Shown in pieces: positions 18,852-27,918 of a DNA stretch of 64,000 nt (positions are counted from its first letter, which is position 1; every line of letters begins with the position of its first letter). The stretch is from assembly GCA_964612185.1 (NCBI GenBank), contig CAZTCR010000001.1:121993-185992 (forward strand), read 5' to 3'. The stretch comes from UBA1447 sp964612185. Its GTDB lineage: Bacteria; Bacillota; Clostridia; Oscillospirales; Acutalibacteraceae. A model generated the notes under the pieces. The model ran no database searches. It was not told the DNA's origin and was given only the letters and a program-made list of their open reading frames with translations. The position numbers and the translations under genes are program-made.

Positions 18852-20339
18852 ATGAGATTATTAATATTTCATCCTTCGACAAATTATTATATTAAAGCGC
18901 CTTCCGTACCGCTTGGCGCGCTTTCAGTCGCCACTTTTATGAAAGACAACGGACATACCGTAAAAATAAGTGACAGATGCATTAAAAAGGAAAACATACA
19001 AAAGCTTGTTAAAGAATTTAAGCCGGACATTGTCGGGCTTTCCATTATGTCTGCCAGAGGCATTAAAGACGCGAAATTCATATCTCAAACCATCAAAAAT
19101 TTGAATATTCCCGTGATTTGGGGCGGTCACTATCCGACTTTCATTTACGATGACGCGTTAAATTCCGGACTGGTAGACGCGGTTGTGCTCAGTGAAGGGG
19201 AAGTTACTTTTCTTGAGTTGGTCAACAGTATTGCAGAGAAAAAATTCCCGGAAACACTTGATGAAATTGCCGGGCTCGCTTATCTAAAAAACGGTGAAAT
19301 TGTTGTAACAAAAGCCAGGGAGTTTGCTGATCCGGCAGATTTGCCGGTCATTGACTATTCCCTTGTCGATGTGCCAAAGTATTACCAAACATGGTACGGC
19401 TGCAAGAAAATGTTATACTTGTATGGTTCAAAAGGCTGTCCGTTTGCCTGTACTTTTTGCTATAACAAAGCCTACAACAAATCAAAATACAGGAAAAGAC
19501 CGGACGAGGACCTTTTCCGTGAGTTTGACTATCTTGTTAACGAACAGGGTATGGATGGGATTTATTTTACCGATGATGTGTTTTGCCCCAAAAAAGAAGA
19601 TTTGAAGAATTTTTGCGCCATGATGAAGCAGAAGAACTACAAATTAACATGGGGCTGCCAGGCAAGAACAGGTCAGTTTGACCGCGAGGATTTTGAACTG
19701 ATGTATGATGCCGGCTGCAGATGGATTTTCTACGGGGTTGAAACAGGCTCCGGCGAAATGCAGCGCCAGGTCGGCAAGAACCTCGACTTGTTCAAAATGG
19801 AAGACACATTCAAAGCGGCAAAAGAAACCGGCTTAATTACAATCGCATCTTTAATTATCGGCTTTCCGGATGAAACAGTGGAGCAAGTAAAGGATACCAT
19901 CAAATTAACGAAGAGAATTAAAGCGGATTTGTTCCCATGCAATATGTATACCCCGAACATTGAACAGGATTTGTGCCAGGCGTTGATTAGGCAAGGGCGG
20001 TTTAAACCACCCAAAACGCTTGATGAGCATGCGAAACTTAATCCGACAGTAGATTGTTTTAACAGCTTTTCGAACATTCCTTACAGGGATCTTATGGTTA
20101 TCAGGAGCTATTTTCACTGGATAAGCTTCACTAAAAAGGACACAAATCAATCATCAAAATCGTTTGAGTTTGCCTATAAGGCAATCAATGACGCACTTAT
20201 CAACATCTTTCGGTTTGGTGTAATTTCTTTTATTTTTACAGGTATCAATTCGATGAAGACATTTGTAAATGTTGTCTGGAATGTTTTTGCGCATCCGAAG
20301 ATTCGAAAAAAATACGGGTTGTATCCAGATATGAAATAA
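18852..20339 (+). CDS. B12-binding radical SAM protein, short family
   Basis: This 495-residue protein begins MRLLIFHPST after GGGAG. It has PLGALSVATFM (20-30), WGGHYPT (90-96), LSEGE, and the cluster motif CPFACTFC (Cys 196, 200, 203) followed by YNKAYNKSKYRKRP. TDDVFCPK stands at the position of the ADE motif of its neighbours, and IGFPDE follows. The C-terminal region has a hydrophobic segment (near 450-475) and ends RKKYGLYPDMK. It lies 91 bases after the previous gene on the same strand, which suggests one transcript. As with its paralogs, membrane association through the tail is possible but only inferred. Confidence 0.87.
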   Translation: MRLLIFHPSTNYYIKAPSVPLGALSVATFMKDNGHTVKISDRCIKKENIQKLVKEFKPDIVGLSIMSARGIKDAKFISQTIKNLNIPVIWGGHYPTFIYDDALNSGLVDAVVLSEGEVTFLELVNSIAEKKFPETLDEIAGLAYLKNGEIVVTKAREFADPADLPVIDYSLVDVPKYYQTWYGCKKMLYLYGSKGCPFACTFCYNKAYNKSKYRKRPDEDLFREFDYLVNEQGMDGIYFTDDVFCPKKEDLKNFCAMMKQKNYKLTWGCQARTGQFDREDFELMYDAGCRWIFYGVETGSGEMQRQVGKNLDLFKMEDTFKAAKETGLITIASLIIGFPDETVEQVKDTIKLTKRIKADLFPCNMYTPNIEQDLCQALIRQGRFKPPKTLDEHAKLNPTVDCFNSFSNIPYRDLMVIRSYFHWISFTKKDTNQSSKSFEFAYKAINDALINIFRFGVISFIFTGINSMKTFVNVVWNVFAHPKIRKKYGLYPDMK

Positions 20340-20519
20340 TTGTATTTTTAAGTTGAGAAGTCTGAATTGATAATGTATAAGCCTTTTGCCGGCAGACTTG
20401 TCCTAATAGTTTTGTGTTTTTGGGGCTTTCTTTAATGGCACAAAAGTTGAAATGTTCCGAAATATCTTTTTGCTATCTTCAATAAAATACTGATTTTATT
20501 GAATGCTAAAGGGCTTTAT

Positions 20520-21770
20520 ATGATATCGAATGTATTGGAAGAAAAAAAGGTAAAGTCCGTTTACCAAAAAGTTCATTATGAAATGATTATTTTCATAATG
20601 TTTTTTATGGCATTCTTGGTCACCGTTCCCGATAGGCAGAATTTGAATGAATGGACTTCTATCTATTATATTTTTTCATATGCTGATTTCGGCTTCAGGT
20701 CAAGACTCGTTATAGGTTCAATTATAAGATTGTTCACGGATTATGTATCCTCCGGGTTGATTTATAAAATGGCCACTGCTTTTTCTATCTTGTTCATCGC
20801 GATAAGTTCAGTGGTTCTGGGGAAAATTATAAGAAACATATCCAAGAACACCAATACCTCCCCGGAGTTGTTTATTGTTCTATTCGTTGCCTGCCCCGTA
20901 TCTATCCAATACCTTTTTAATATTAATAATTTTGGCAGATTTGACTCGTTTTCTATATTGATTGCTGCGGCAATCATCTTATGTATAAGAAACAAGAAGG
21001 CGAAATGGCTAACGCCGGTTTTATGCATGTTTGCGATTGTTTTTAATTACAACTTCGTTCTTATGTATATGCCCGTTATAGCAGTTGTCATGCTCTATGA
21101 GTATATGGTCAACGGTTATTCGAAAACTCATCTTCTGATATTTGCCGTCTCGTGCATTGCTGTTGCCGCGTTATTTATTTATTTTAAAGTTTTATCTCCG
21201 GCGCCCGGTTTTAGCAGTCCGGATCAAATGAAAGTATTCCTGGCCGGGAAAACAGATATTCAAGATGCCGAATTTCCCGCCTTCAGTGAGTTTTGTTTTC
21301 CTCTCGCCAATATTTATATGCGCGATGCAAAACAGGCTTATTCCTGGTTCTTTGATTTATTGAAAGTATATGGACCGTTTATTCTTTTTTCAACAGCACC
21401 GGTCTTTGCTGTTTTTATCTCTTTTTGGATTAAAGCAATGAAAAACGCACAGCAGAAATTAAAGAAGGTTGCTTTTTTTCTTTGCTTATCATCACCGGCA
21501 GCGAGCTTGCCGATGTTCCTCGCAATCGACTGGGATAGATGGATTCCAACTCTTTTTATATCTCAATTTATGCTCGTCTTATATTTTATTGCTGTGAACG
21601 ATAAAGACGCTGTTAACTCCCTTGCGAGTTTGAAAAATTATTTTAGCCGGCACAGCTTCTTTTTTGCTGTAATGGTTATTTATTCAGCTTCATCTATTTT
21701 TTCAAACAGTTATTCGGTATATGTATCGGTGATGATAAATCACATTGATAAATTTTTAAGTTTTGCTTAG
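20520..21770 (+). CDS. Polytopic membrane protein, possible GT-C or flippase-like
   Basis: A 416-residue protein with about ten hydrophobic segments spread over its length. The start is ATG 20520 (AAAGGG six bases upstream); an in-frame TTG at 20499 lacks a site. An early loop carries GFRSRLVIGS (58-67), which recurs as GFAPRLFIGS in the protein at 36245-37474. Both also share an internal RFD/DRF element and a similar hydrophobicity pattern, so they are paralogs. I do not recognise the family. Its place at the end of a transcript of radical SAM genes, and near lipid-linked sugar genes, suggests a role in moving or transferring a glycan at the membrane. This is inference. It ends against a convergent terminator at 21821-21863. 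Confidence 0.75.
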   Translation: MISNVLEEKKVKSVYQKVHYEMIIFIMFFMAFLVTVPDRQNLNEWTSIYYIFSYADFGFRSRLVIGSIIRLFTDYVSSGLIYKMATAFSILFIAISSVVLGKIIRNISKNTNTSPELFIVLFVACPVSIQYLFNINNFGRFDSFSILIAAAIILCIRNKKAKWLTPVLCMFAIVFNYNFVLMYMPVIAVVMLYEYMVNGYSKTHLLIFAVSCIAVAALFIYFKVLSPAPGFSSPDQMKVFLAGKTDIQDAEFPAFSEFCFPLANIYMRDAKQAYSWFFDLLKVYGPFILFSTAPVFAVFISFWIKAMKNAQQKLKKVAFFLCLSSPAASLPMFLAIDWDRWIPTLFISQFMLVLYFIAVNDKDAVNSLASLKNYFSRHSFFFAVMVIYSASSIFSNSYSVYVSVMINHIDKFLSFA

Positions 21771-21820
21771 AACTGATAATATGAATTTCTGCCAAAGGTT
21801 TTTGAATTTAACGATTCAAA

Positions 21821-21863
21821 ATCGGGCGACAACTGCTAAATTAATTTGCAGGTGTCGCCCGAT
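21821..21863. terminator. Bidirectional terminator between blocks B and C
   Basis: An inverted repeat of about 16 base pairs with one mismatch: arms 21821-21836 and 21848-21863, each containing ATCGGGCGAC or its complement. It lies between the convergent stops at 21770 and 21938. T-rich DNA follows on the plus side (TATTTAT). The stem is strong enough to serve both directions. Confidence 0.75.
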
Positions 21864-21937
21864 TATTTATGACAGCCAAAATTATATTGTATATGTTGTA
21901 AAGACGGTGTTAGTCAATGAGCAAACTCAGCCATTAA

Positions 21938-23863
21938 TCAAAAATACTCAATTGTGATATCACTGAACAAATCGCGGCTGTCATTCCTTCCGTACCAAAC
22001 ATTTTCAACAGCATAGTCTTTCCATGTTTTTGCGCATTTGTTATCTTTTGCGTGAAGAACATTTTTCTTTTTCTTCAGTGTGTCATAAGAATGCACATAG
22101 ATATTCTTAAAGTAGTTATGTAAGTCGTACGCTAAAGAAATTTCCGAGGTGCATTTATTTGGCTGTTTGAGCATGCCTTTCTGATAAGCCAGCAAGTTTG
22201 AATATACACTTTGCTCGATTTCAAAAAGACGCAAGAAGTCTTCGATTTCTTGATAAAAACGGTCAAAATTCGGCAAGATTTCCAGGAAAACCGCTTCTTC
22301 CAAAGGCCAAACCGTATTTCCGTAAATCGGGTTGGAATAACTTCTTGAACCTTTGCCCAACGGGACACCGGATAGTTTGTCGCTGAATTTCGAATATATT
22401 TCGCCGCATAATGTTTGTTTGTTCGCCTCGCTCCAATCAATCAGCCTACCATAGAATTCATTATATTTTACATTTTTCTCATGGAATAAATAGATGGCAA
22501 AAAACTGCAGCAAGCCCAGTTGGTGGTAATTTTGTATATAAATAAAGAACATCGTCGACCGTACCCACATAGATGAATCCATGGAGTCGGTAGCCACGAC
22601 CAAATCGTAATACTCGGGTATGTCATTCGGCATCATTTCACAGTGAAACTGCGAGAATTCGGTTTTTACCGTTTTTATGCCGAATTTTTCTATGTATTCC
22701 GGGTTGGCCATTTGAGAATTTGGCAGCAAAACCAAGGCGTGCAAGTTAAGTGCGTTATGCTGCCCGGCTTCCAGCAGTGTTTCAATTCCGCGGCAAAAGC
22801 TTTCATATGTTTCACCCGGCAAACCCAGGATAAGTTCGGCATAGGTTGCAATATTTGCAGCATTGTACAGCGCCATCATTTCGGCAAAGCGTTCCATGGT
22901 TATATTTTGCCTGTTGATATTTTTCAGTACCTTCGGGTCAAGGCTTTGGAACGAAAGAGTGGCGCCTTTGTTCATGTCAACCGCGTTGAGTTTTCGGCAA
23001 ATATCGTAGACTTCAACCTCACGGTGTTCGGCATAATTTGCTTTAAAAACCTTTGGATATCCTGTTTCCAGCTTTTTTTCAATAAGCCGGTCAATAATTT
23101 CACGGTCCCGTTCGAATAGACCAAAACTTGAGTCTGCAACCCAGAAATACTCGATTTTATGTTCAGCCATCCAGTCAATTTCCTTAAGAACTTTATCTAA
23201 AGGGAACATCTTAAACTTCGAGCCCAATCTGCCCCAGTCGCAATAAGTGCAATGGTTGGGGCAACCTCGGTTTGTTTCAATAACGGCGCAAAAATTAAAA
23301 TTACCATTGCGTATCAGCAGGTCAAAGATCCCTTCAAGGTAAGGCGAGGGTAAATCAATATCAGCAACAGGCGAGGAGGTTGTTTTTACGATATCATTTG
23401 TATGGGTTCTGAATGAAATGTTATGTATGCACGAAAGGTCTCTGTTGTCTGCATATGCCAAAAGCAATGATTTAAAAGCTTCCTCGCCTTCCCCGTGGAC
23501 AAGAATATCAATGAAACCGAACTGTTCGAGCATTGAGGTGTTGTAGGGGATATTATGACCGCCGAAAACAACAATACAGTCGGGATGTACTTTCTTCAGT
23601 TGTGCGGCAAAAGCTTTGTTATACTCCGTGTTCCATATGTAACATGAAAACCCTACAAGAAACGGCGCATCGAGTGAATCCACTGCTTTTTCGACATCCT
23701 CCCTCCAAAATTTAAATCCGGAGAGATTATATGTGTCTTTTATTAGTCTGTCAGACCAAGCATAAGCGGCAAGAAGACCTGTTGCGTATGGCAGATAAAT
23801 CGACTTTTCTTCATTGCCGTAAAGATGGTCAACTTGAACCATATAGATGTTTTTTTTGTTCAT
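21938..23863 (-). CDS. B12-binding radical SAM protein, long family, copy 8
   Basis: This 641-residue member begins MNKKNIYMVQ at ATG 23863, with AAGGAGATG seven bases upstream. It carries FGGHNIP (100-106), HGEGEE (123-128) and the cluster motif CPNHCTYC (Cys 201, 205, 208). ADSSFG replaces the usual ADANFG, losing the Asn kept in all other copies. LGLPGE and the tail WKDYAVENVWYGRN are intact. The N-terminal half is most like the adjacent copy at 23921 (VQVDxxYG, YLPYAxGLLAAYAW), consistent with tandem duplication. It is the last gene of the block C transcript and faces the terminator at 21821-21863. Confidence 0.86.
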   Translation of the reverse strand: MNKKNIYMVQVDHLYGNEEKSIYLPYATGLLAAYAWSDRLIKDTYNLSGFKFWREDVEKAVDSLDAPFLVGFSCYIWNTEYNKAFAAQLKKVHPDCIVVFGGHNIPYNTSMLEQFGFIDILVHGEGEEAFKSLLLAYADNRDLSCIHNISFRTHTNDIVKTTSSPVADIDLPSPYLEGIFDLLIRNGNFNFCAVIETNRGCPNHCTYCDWGRLGSKFKMFPLDKVLKEIDWMAEHKIEYFWVADSSFGLFERDREIIDRLIEKKLETGYPKVFKANYAEHREVEVYDICRKLNAVDMNKGATLSFQSLDPKVLKNINRQNITMERFAEMMALYNAANIATYAELILGLPGETYESFCRGIETLLEAGQHNALNLHALVLLPNSQMANPEYIEKFGIKTVKTEFSQFHCEMMPNDIPEYYDLVVATDSMDSSMWVRSTMFFIYIQNYHQLGLLQFFAIYLFHEKNVKYNEFYGRLIDWSEANKQTLCGEIYSKFSDKLSGVPLGKGSRSYSNPIYGNTVWPLEEAVFLEILPNFDRFYQEIEDFLRLFEIEQSVYSNLLAYQKGMLKQPNKCTSEISLAYDLHNYFKNIYVHSYDTLKKKKNVLHAKDNKCAKTWKDYAVENVWYGRNDSRDLFSDITIEYF

Positions 23864-23920
23864 TCTGAAGCATCTCCTTGAGGCGGATAACAAATCAATT
23901 CTTTCATATCAGATGATAGA

Positions 23921-25864
23921 TTAAACATATGCCGTCTCAATGTCCGTAATAATATTCCTGTTTTCGTTTCTTCCCCACCATACATTTTCCCTTGCGTAAT
24001 CAATCCATGTATCCCAACTGTTCGGATCCCCGGTACGGGTTAAATTTTCCTTTTGTTCCAGTGCCTTTTTCTCATTGAGATAGATGCTGCTGAAATAACC
24101 GGGTAAATCGTAACGCAATGAAATGTTCTGCTCACCAATATGAGGCCTTTTAATGATACTCTTCTGGTATTTCATCAAATCGCCGTATATCCGCTCGTCA
24201 ATTGCGAAGGTTTTAAGAAATGATTCGATTTCGTTGTAGAAATCTTCGAAACCCAGGACAATGTCCAGATACATAGCCTCCGAATAAGACCAGACAATAT
24301 GGCCGAAAACCGGGTTGGAATAATAAAGGCCGCCCTTGCCGGCGAGGACATCGTTGTAGCAGGCATCAAGTTTTTCATATATTTGTCCGCAGACCGAATG
24401 GTTGTTTTGCTCCATCCATTGCTGCAATTGTTTGTAAAAGTCCTCGTATTTAATGCCCATTTCGTAATATAAGTAGATTGCGAAGCAACGAAGCAATCCG
24501 AAATTGTGAAAACACTGGATACTGTTATAGAACAAAGAAGACAGTTTCCACATAGCTCTGTTCATCGAAAAACTGGAAACAACAATGTTGGAGTATTCGG
24601 TGACATCTTCGGTGTCCGGCGCGCAATGCAGGCGGATAAGCGGGATGCGCACGGTTTCAAACTCATATTTTTTAATATTTTCCGGGCTGCCGAGGCTTGA
24701 ATTGCACAGCAGTTCAAAACTGTATATATTGACCGTTTTGTGTTGGCCGGCTTCAAATAGAATGCCGATTCCGCGGCAAAAACTTTCATAGGTCTCCCCC
24801 GGCAGACCGATAATAAGCTCGGAGTAGGTAGTGACGCCTGCTTCGTTGTACCGCGCGATAAGCGTTGAGAAATCTTTCAGATTCATGTTTTCCCGGCGGA
24901 TGTTTTTGAGAACGACAGGGGAAAAACTTTGAAAAGAAAGCGGAACACCGCGGCTCATCTTAGATTCGTTGAGCAGTTTGTTGATTAAAAACACATTGTC
25001 CGCTTTGGTTTTTGAATAGTTGATGTTAAAAATATAGGGATAACCGGTTTTATGTTTGGCATCAATTAAAGATTGGGCAATTTCAATATCATCATCGAAC
25101 ATGCCAAAATTTGGGTCAGCACCCCAGATATAGGCAATTTTATGCGCTGAAAACCATTCGATTTCCTGCATTACCTGTTCTTTTGAAAAACGCCTGGTTT
25201 TACTTTTCAGTTGCCCCCAATCGCAAAAAGCGCAGAGATACGGACAATCCCGGCTGGTTTCAAGGATTGCGCAGAAAATGTAGCTGCTGTTTTGTTCAAT
25301 GAGAGAGTCAAACAAGCCCGACAAATAGGGCGAAGGATAATCTTCAAGCGGGCAGGAAATGTGAATCCGATCGGAACTGACGGGCTGCCCGTTATCATCT
25401 CTGAAGGAAAGGTTAGGAATGTTGATAAGAGCATCATTGTGAATGTATGCTGCCAGCAAGTTTTGAAACGCTGCTTCACCCTCGCCATGCACCAGAACAT
25501 CAATAAATGGAAAATTGTCCAATAAGGATGTATCGGGGGGGACATTGTGACCGCCAAAAACAATGATGCAATCGGGATATTTGTTCTTCAGGCGTTCGGC
25601 AAAGAGTTTATTGTATTCATAATTCCAAACATAGTTAGAGAATCCTACGAGAAAGGGTTTTTCAAAGGTATCAATGGTTTGGTCAATATTGTCCCGGGTA
25701 AAGATAAGGCCGCCAAGGTTGTAATTTTCTTTTACAGCTTCATCTTGCCAGGCATAGGCAGCCAGCAAACCGATTGCATACGGTAAATAGACAGCCTTGT
25801 CGTTTTCTCCGTATGCTAAATCGACTTGGACCATGTAGATGTTTTTTTTGCTTAACTGTTTCAA
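23921..25864 (-). CDS. B12-binding radical SAM protein, long family, copy 9
   Basis: From a TTG at 25864 this is a 647-residue protein starting MKQLSKKNIYMVQ. The TTG is favoured by GGGGGAAGAG seven bases upstream; an ATG at 25909 would add 15 unmatched residues. It has FGGHNVPP and HGEGEA (Ala for the last Glu). The segment before the cluster is TSRDCPYLCAFC (Cys 207, 211, 214), where Asp replaces the Gly present in every other copy. ADPNFG replaces ADANFG and IGLPGE replaces LGLPGE. The tail WIDYARENVWWGRN has a second Trp at the aromatic position. These substitutions around the active site suggest a different substrate pocket; this is inference. Confidence 0.85.
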   Translation of the reverse strand: MKQLSKKNIYMVQVDLAYGENDKAVYLPYAIGLLAAYAWQDEAVKENYNLGGLIFTRDNIDQTIDTFEKPFLVGFSNYVWNYEYNKLFAERLKNKYPDCIIVFGGHNVPPDTSLLDNFPFIDVLVHGEGEAAFQNLLAAYIHNDALINIPNLSFRDDNGQPVSSDRIHISCPLEDYPSPYLSGLFDSLIEQNSSYIFCAILETSRDCPYLCAFCDWGQLKSKTRRFSKEQVMQEIEWFSAHKIAYIWGADPNFGMFDDDIEIAQSLIDAKHKTGYPYIFNINYSKTKADNVFLINKLLNESKMSRGVPLSFQSFSPVVLKNIRRENMNLKDFSTLIARYNEAGVTTYSELIIGLPGETYESFCRGIGILFEAGQHKTVNIYSFELLCNSSLGSPENIKKYEFETVRIPLIRLHCAPDTEDVTEYSNIVVSSFSMNRAMWKLSSLFYNSIQCFHNFGLLRCFAIYLYYEMGIKYEDFYKQLQQWMEQNNHSVCGQIYEKLDACYNDVLAGKGGLYYSNPVFGHIVWSYSEAMYLDIVLGFEDFYNEIESFLKTFAIDERIYGDLMKYQKSIIKRPHIGEQNISLRYDLPGYFSSIYLNEKKALEQKENLTRTGDPNSWDTWIDYARENVWWGRNENRNIITDIETAYV

Positions 25865-25946
25865 TTGGTCGCTCTTCCCCCAGTTGTTTACTTTTATGAA
25901 CATTGGCATGCAAAAATTTAATTAACGCATAATTAAGAAAAAAGGC

Positions 25947-27887
25947 TTAATCAAAGTAATCAATAGAAATTGCATACCGGCTACCGGTGTAAAGAGCCGC
26001 GTCATCTCTGCGGCCGAGCCAAACAATATCACGCGCGTATTCCTCCCAACTGTCTGTTGCTTTGTCGCCTTGTATACACATTGAATTATTTATTTTTTTG
26101 AGCGGTGAATATTCACCATTGTAAATCCTGTTGAAGTAAGGATAAAAATCATAATCTAAAACAATCGCGTCCTTGATTTCAGCCGGCAGCTTAACAATGC
26201 TCTTTTGATATTGAAGGAGGCTGTTTTTCAGCGATTCGTCTAAATTATATCTGTTAATAAAGCTGTTGATTTCATCAAAAAACACTGATGCATTTGAGAC
26301 TAATTCTAAAAACGCCAGTTCTTCAAAACCCCAAGTCAGACTGCCGAACTTTTCATTCTCGACAACCCACGCATTTCTTGACTCGATCACTCCTTTAGTC
26401 AACGCTGTAATGTTTTTGTATACATAAAACAGTAATGTATCGGGTGTTTTTTGAAAATAATCCATAAGTCCGGTATAAAAACTCAAGTAACTGACATTCT
26501 TTTCGTAACGCAGAAAAATTGCGAGTGCTCTGGTAAGCCCCAAATTATGAAGCGCTTGGATGTAAAACGAAAACACCGATGTTTTTACCCAGTCTTCCCG
26601 TGACATTGTGTTTGTTGATATAACAAATTCGGAATACTCTTGCACTTCATTAAGGTTGTCCGGAATTTTACAATGGATTTGATAGAATGGCAGCTTGACC
26701 GATTCAATACCATGAAGTCTTTTAAAATCGGCAGAGCCCATTTGGGAGTTTGGTAAAAGTTCACAGGCATAGGCATTGATGGATCTATGCTGCCCGCATT
26801 CCAAAAGGGTGCAAATACCCTCACAAAAACTCTCATAAGTCTCTCCGGGAAGTCCTATGATTAATTCGGAAGAAGTTGAAACGCCGAGTTGGTTGTATAG
26901 AGCCATCAACGACTTGTAGTGGCTTAAATCCATGTTTTTTCTGCCGATATTCTGTAAGACAGTTGGCGACAGGCTTTGATAGGACAACGGCAATGATTTG
27001 TCAAGACTATTATCATGAAACTTTTCAACGATTCCCTTAACAATACCGGTGATGTTTTTCGCGATATTCACGCGAAATCTCTGCGGATACCCTTTTTCCC
27101 TTTTTAGCCGGGCGATTAAATCGGTAATTTTATCATCGCGCTCAAAAAGCCCGAAGTTGGCATCTGCGCAATATACATATTCGATTTTGTGATCTGCAAT
27201 CCATCCCAATTCATTTTCAATCTTTTCAAAAGGGAATAAGACAACTTTTTTTTGTAAATCTCCCCAGTCGCAGAAGGCGCATTTGTTGGGGCAGCCCCTG
27301 TTCGTTTCAATAATCGCGGAAAATTTGATATCGTCTTGAAGGATATCATCAAAATAGCCTTCCAGATACGGCGAGGGATAGTCTGAAGCACCGGTTCTTC
27401 TTTTGAGGGTTGAAATGACATTGCCCGTGGAATCACGAAAAGAAATATTCGGAACTTCATCCAGAGACTGTTCTTCTGCAAGGGCGAGCAAAACACTCCG
27501 GAATGATTCCTCTCCGCTACCGTGGACGAGCAGGTCAACATATTCATATTCGCTGAGATTAGAGGCGTCCGGAGACACATGGTGTCCGCCGAAAAGAATA
27601 ATACAGGACGGATAAAGTTTTTTGAGTTTTTTTGCAAAAACCTTGTTGTATTCCATGTTCCACACGCTGCAGGAAAACGCGGCAAGAAAAGGGGCGTCAA
27701 ACGACGCGGCAGCGGCTTCTATATCTTCCCTGACATATACAAACCGGCCTAAGTGAAAATTCTTGCATACTCTTTCGTCTGCCCATGCATATGCGGCGAT
27801 ACAACCGGCGGCATAAGGGATATATACGGTTTTTTCGGTTTCACCGTATACGGGGTTGGCTTGTATGATATAGACATTCTTTTTCAA
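25947..27887 (-). CDS. B12-binding radical SAM protein, long family, copy 10
   Basis: This 646-residue member starts MKKNVYIIQA from a TTG at 27887, with AAGGAG about 12 bases upstream. FGGHHVSP and HGSGEE vary the cobalamin-domain signatures. The cluster motif is CPNKCAFC (Cys 199, 203, 206), followed by DWGD, ADANFG and IGLPGE. The region after the core contains QALHNLGLTRALA where other copies have a Cys-containing version (QCFHxxGLLRCFA). The tail is WEEYARDIVWLGRR. It lies 31 bases behind its upstream neighbour in block C. The N-terminal insertion (YGETEKTVYIPYA) groups it with the copies at 23921, 21938 and 5405. Confidence 0.85.
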   Translation of the reverse strand: MKKNVYIIQANPVYGETEKTVYIPYAAGCIAAYAWADERVCKNFHLGRFVYVREDIEAAAASFDAPFLAAFSCSVWNMEYNKVFAKKLKKLYPSCIILFGGHHVSPDASNLSEYEYVDLLVHGSGEESFRSVLLALAEEQSLDEVPNISFRDSTGNVISTLKRRTGASDYPSPYLEGYFDDILQDDIKFSAIIETNRGCPNKCAFCDWGDLQKKVVLFPFEKIENELGWIADHKIEYVYCADANFGLFERDDKITDLIARLKREKGYPQRFRVNIAKNITGIVKGIVEKFHDNSLDKSLPLSYQSLSPTVLQNIGRKNMDLSHYKSLMALYNQLGVSTSSELIIGLPGETYESFCEGICTLLECGQHRSINAYACELLPNSQMGSADFKRLHGIESVKLPFYQIHCKIPDNLNEVQEYSEFVISTNTMSREDWVKTSVFSFYIQALHNLGLTRALAIFLRYEKNVSYLSFYTGLMDYFQKTPDTLLFYVYKNITALTKGVIESRNAWVVENEKFGSLTWGFEELAFLELVSNASVFFDEINSFINRYNLDESLKNSLLQYQKSIVKLPAEIKDAIVLDYDFYPYFNRIYNGEYSPLKKINNSMCIQGDKATDSWEEYARDIVWLGRRDDAALYTGSRYAISIDYFD

Positions 27888-27918
27888 CTAAAAATCAGTC
27901 TCCTTAAAGGCCTGTGCA

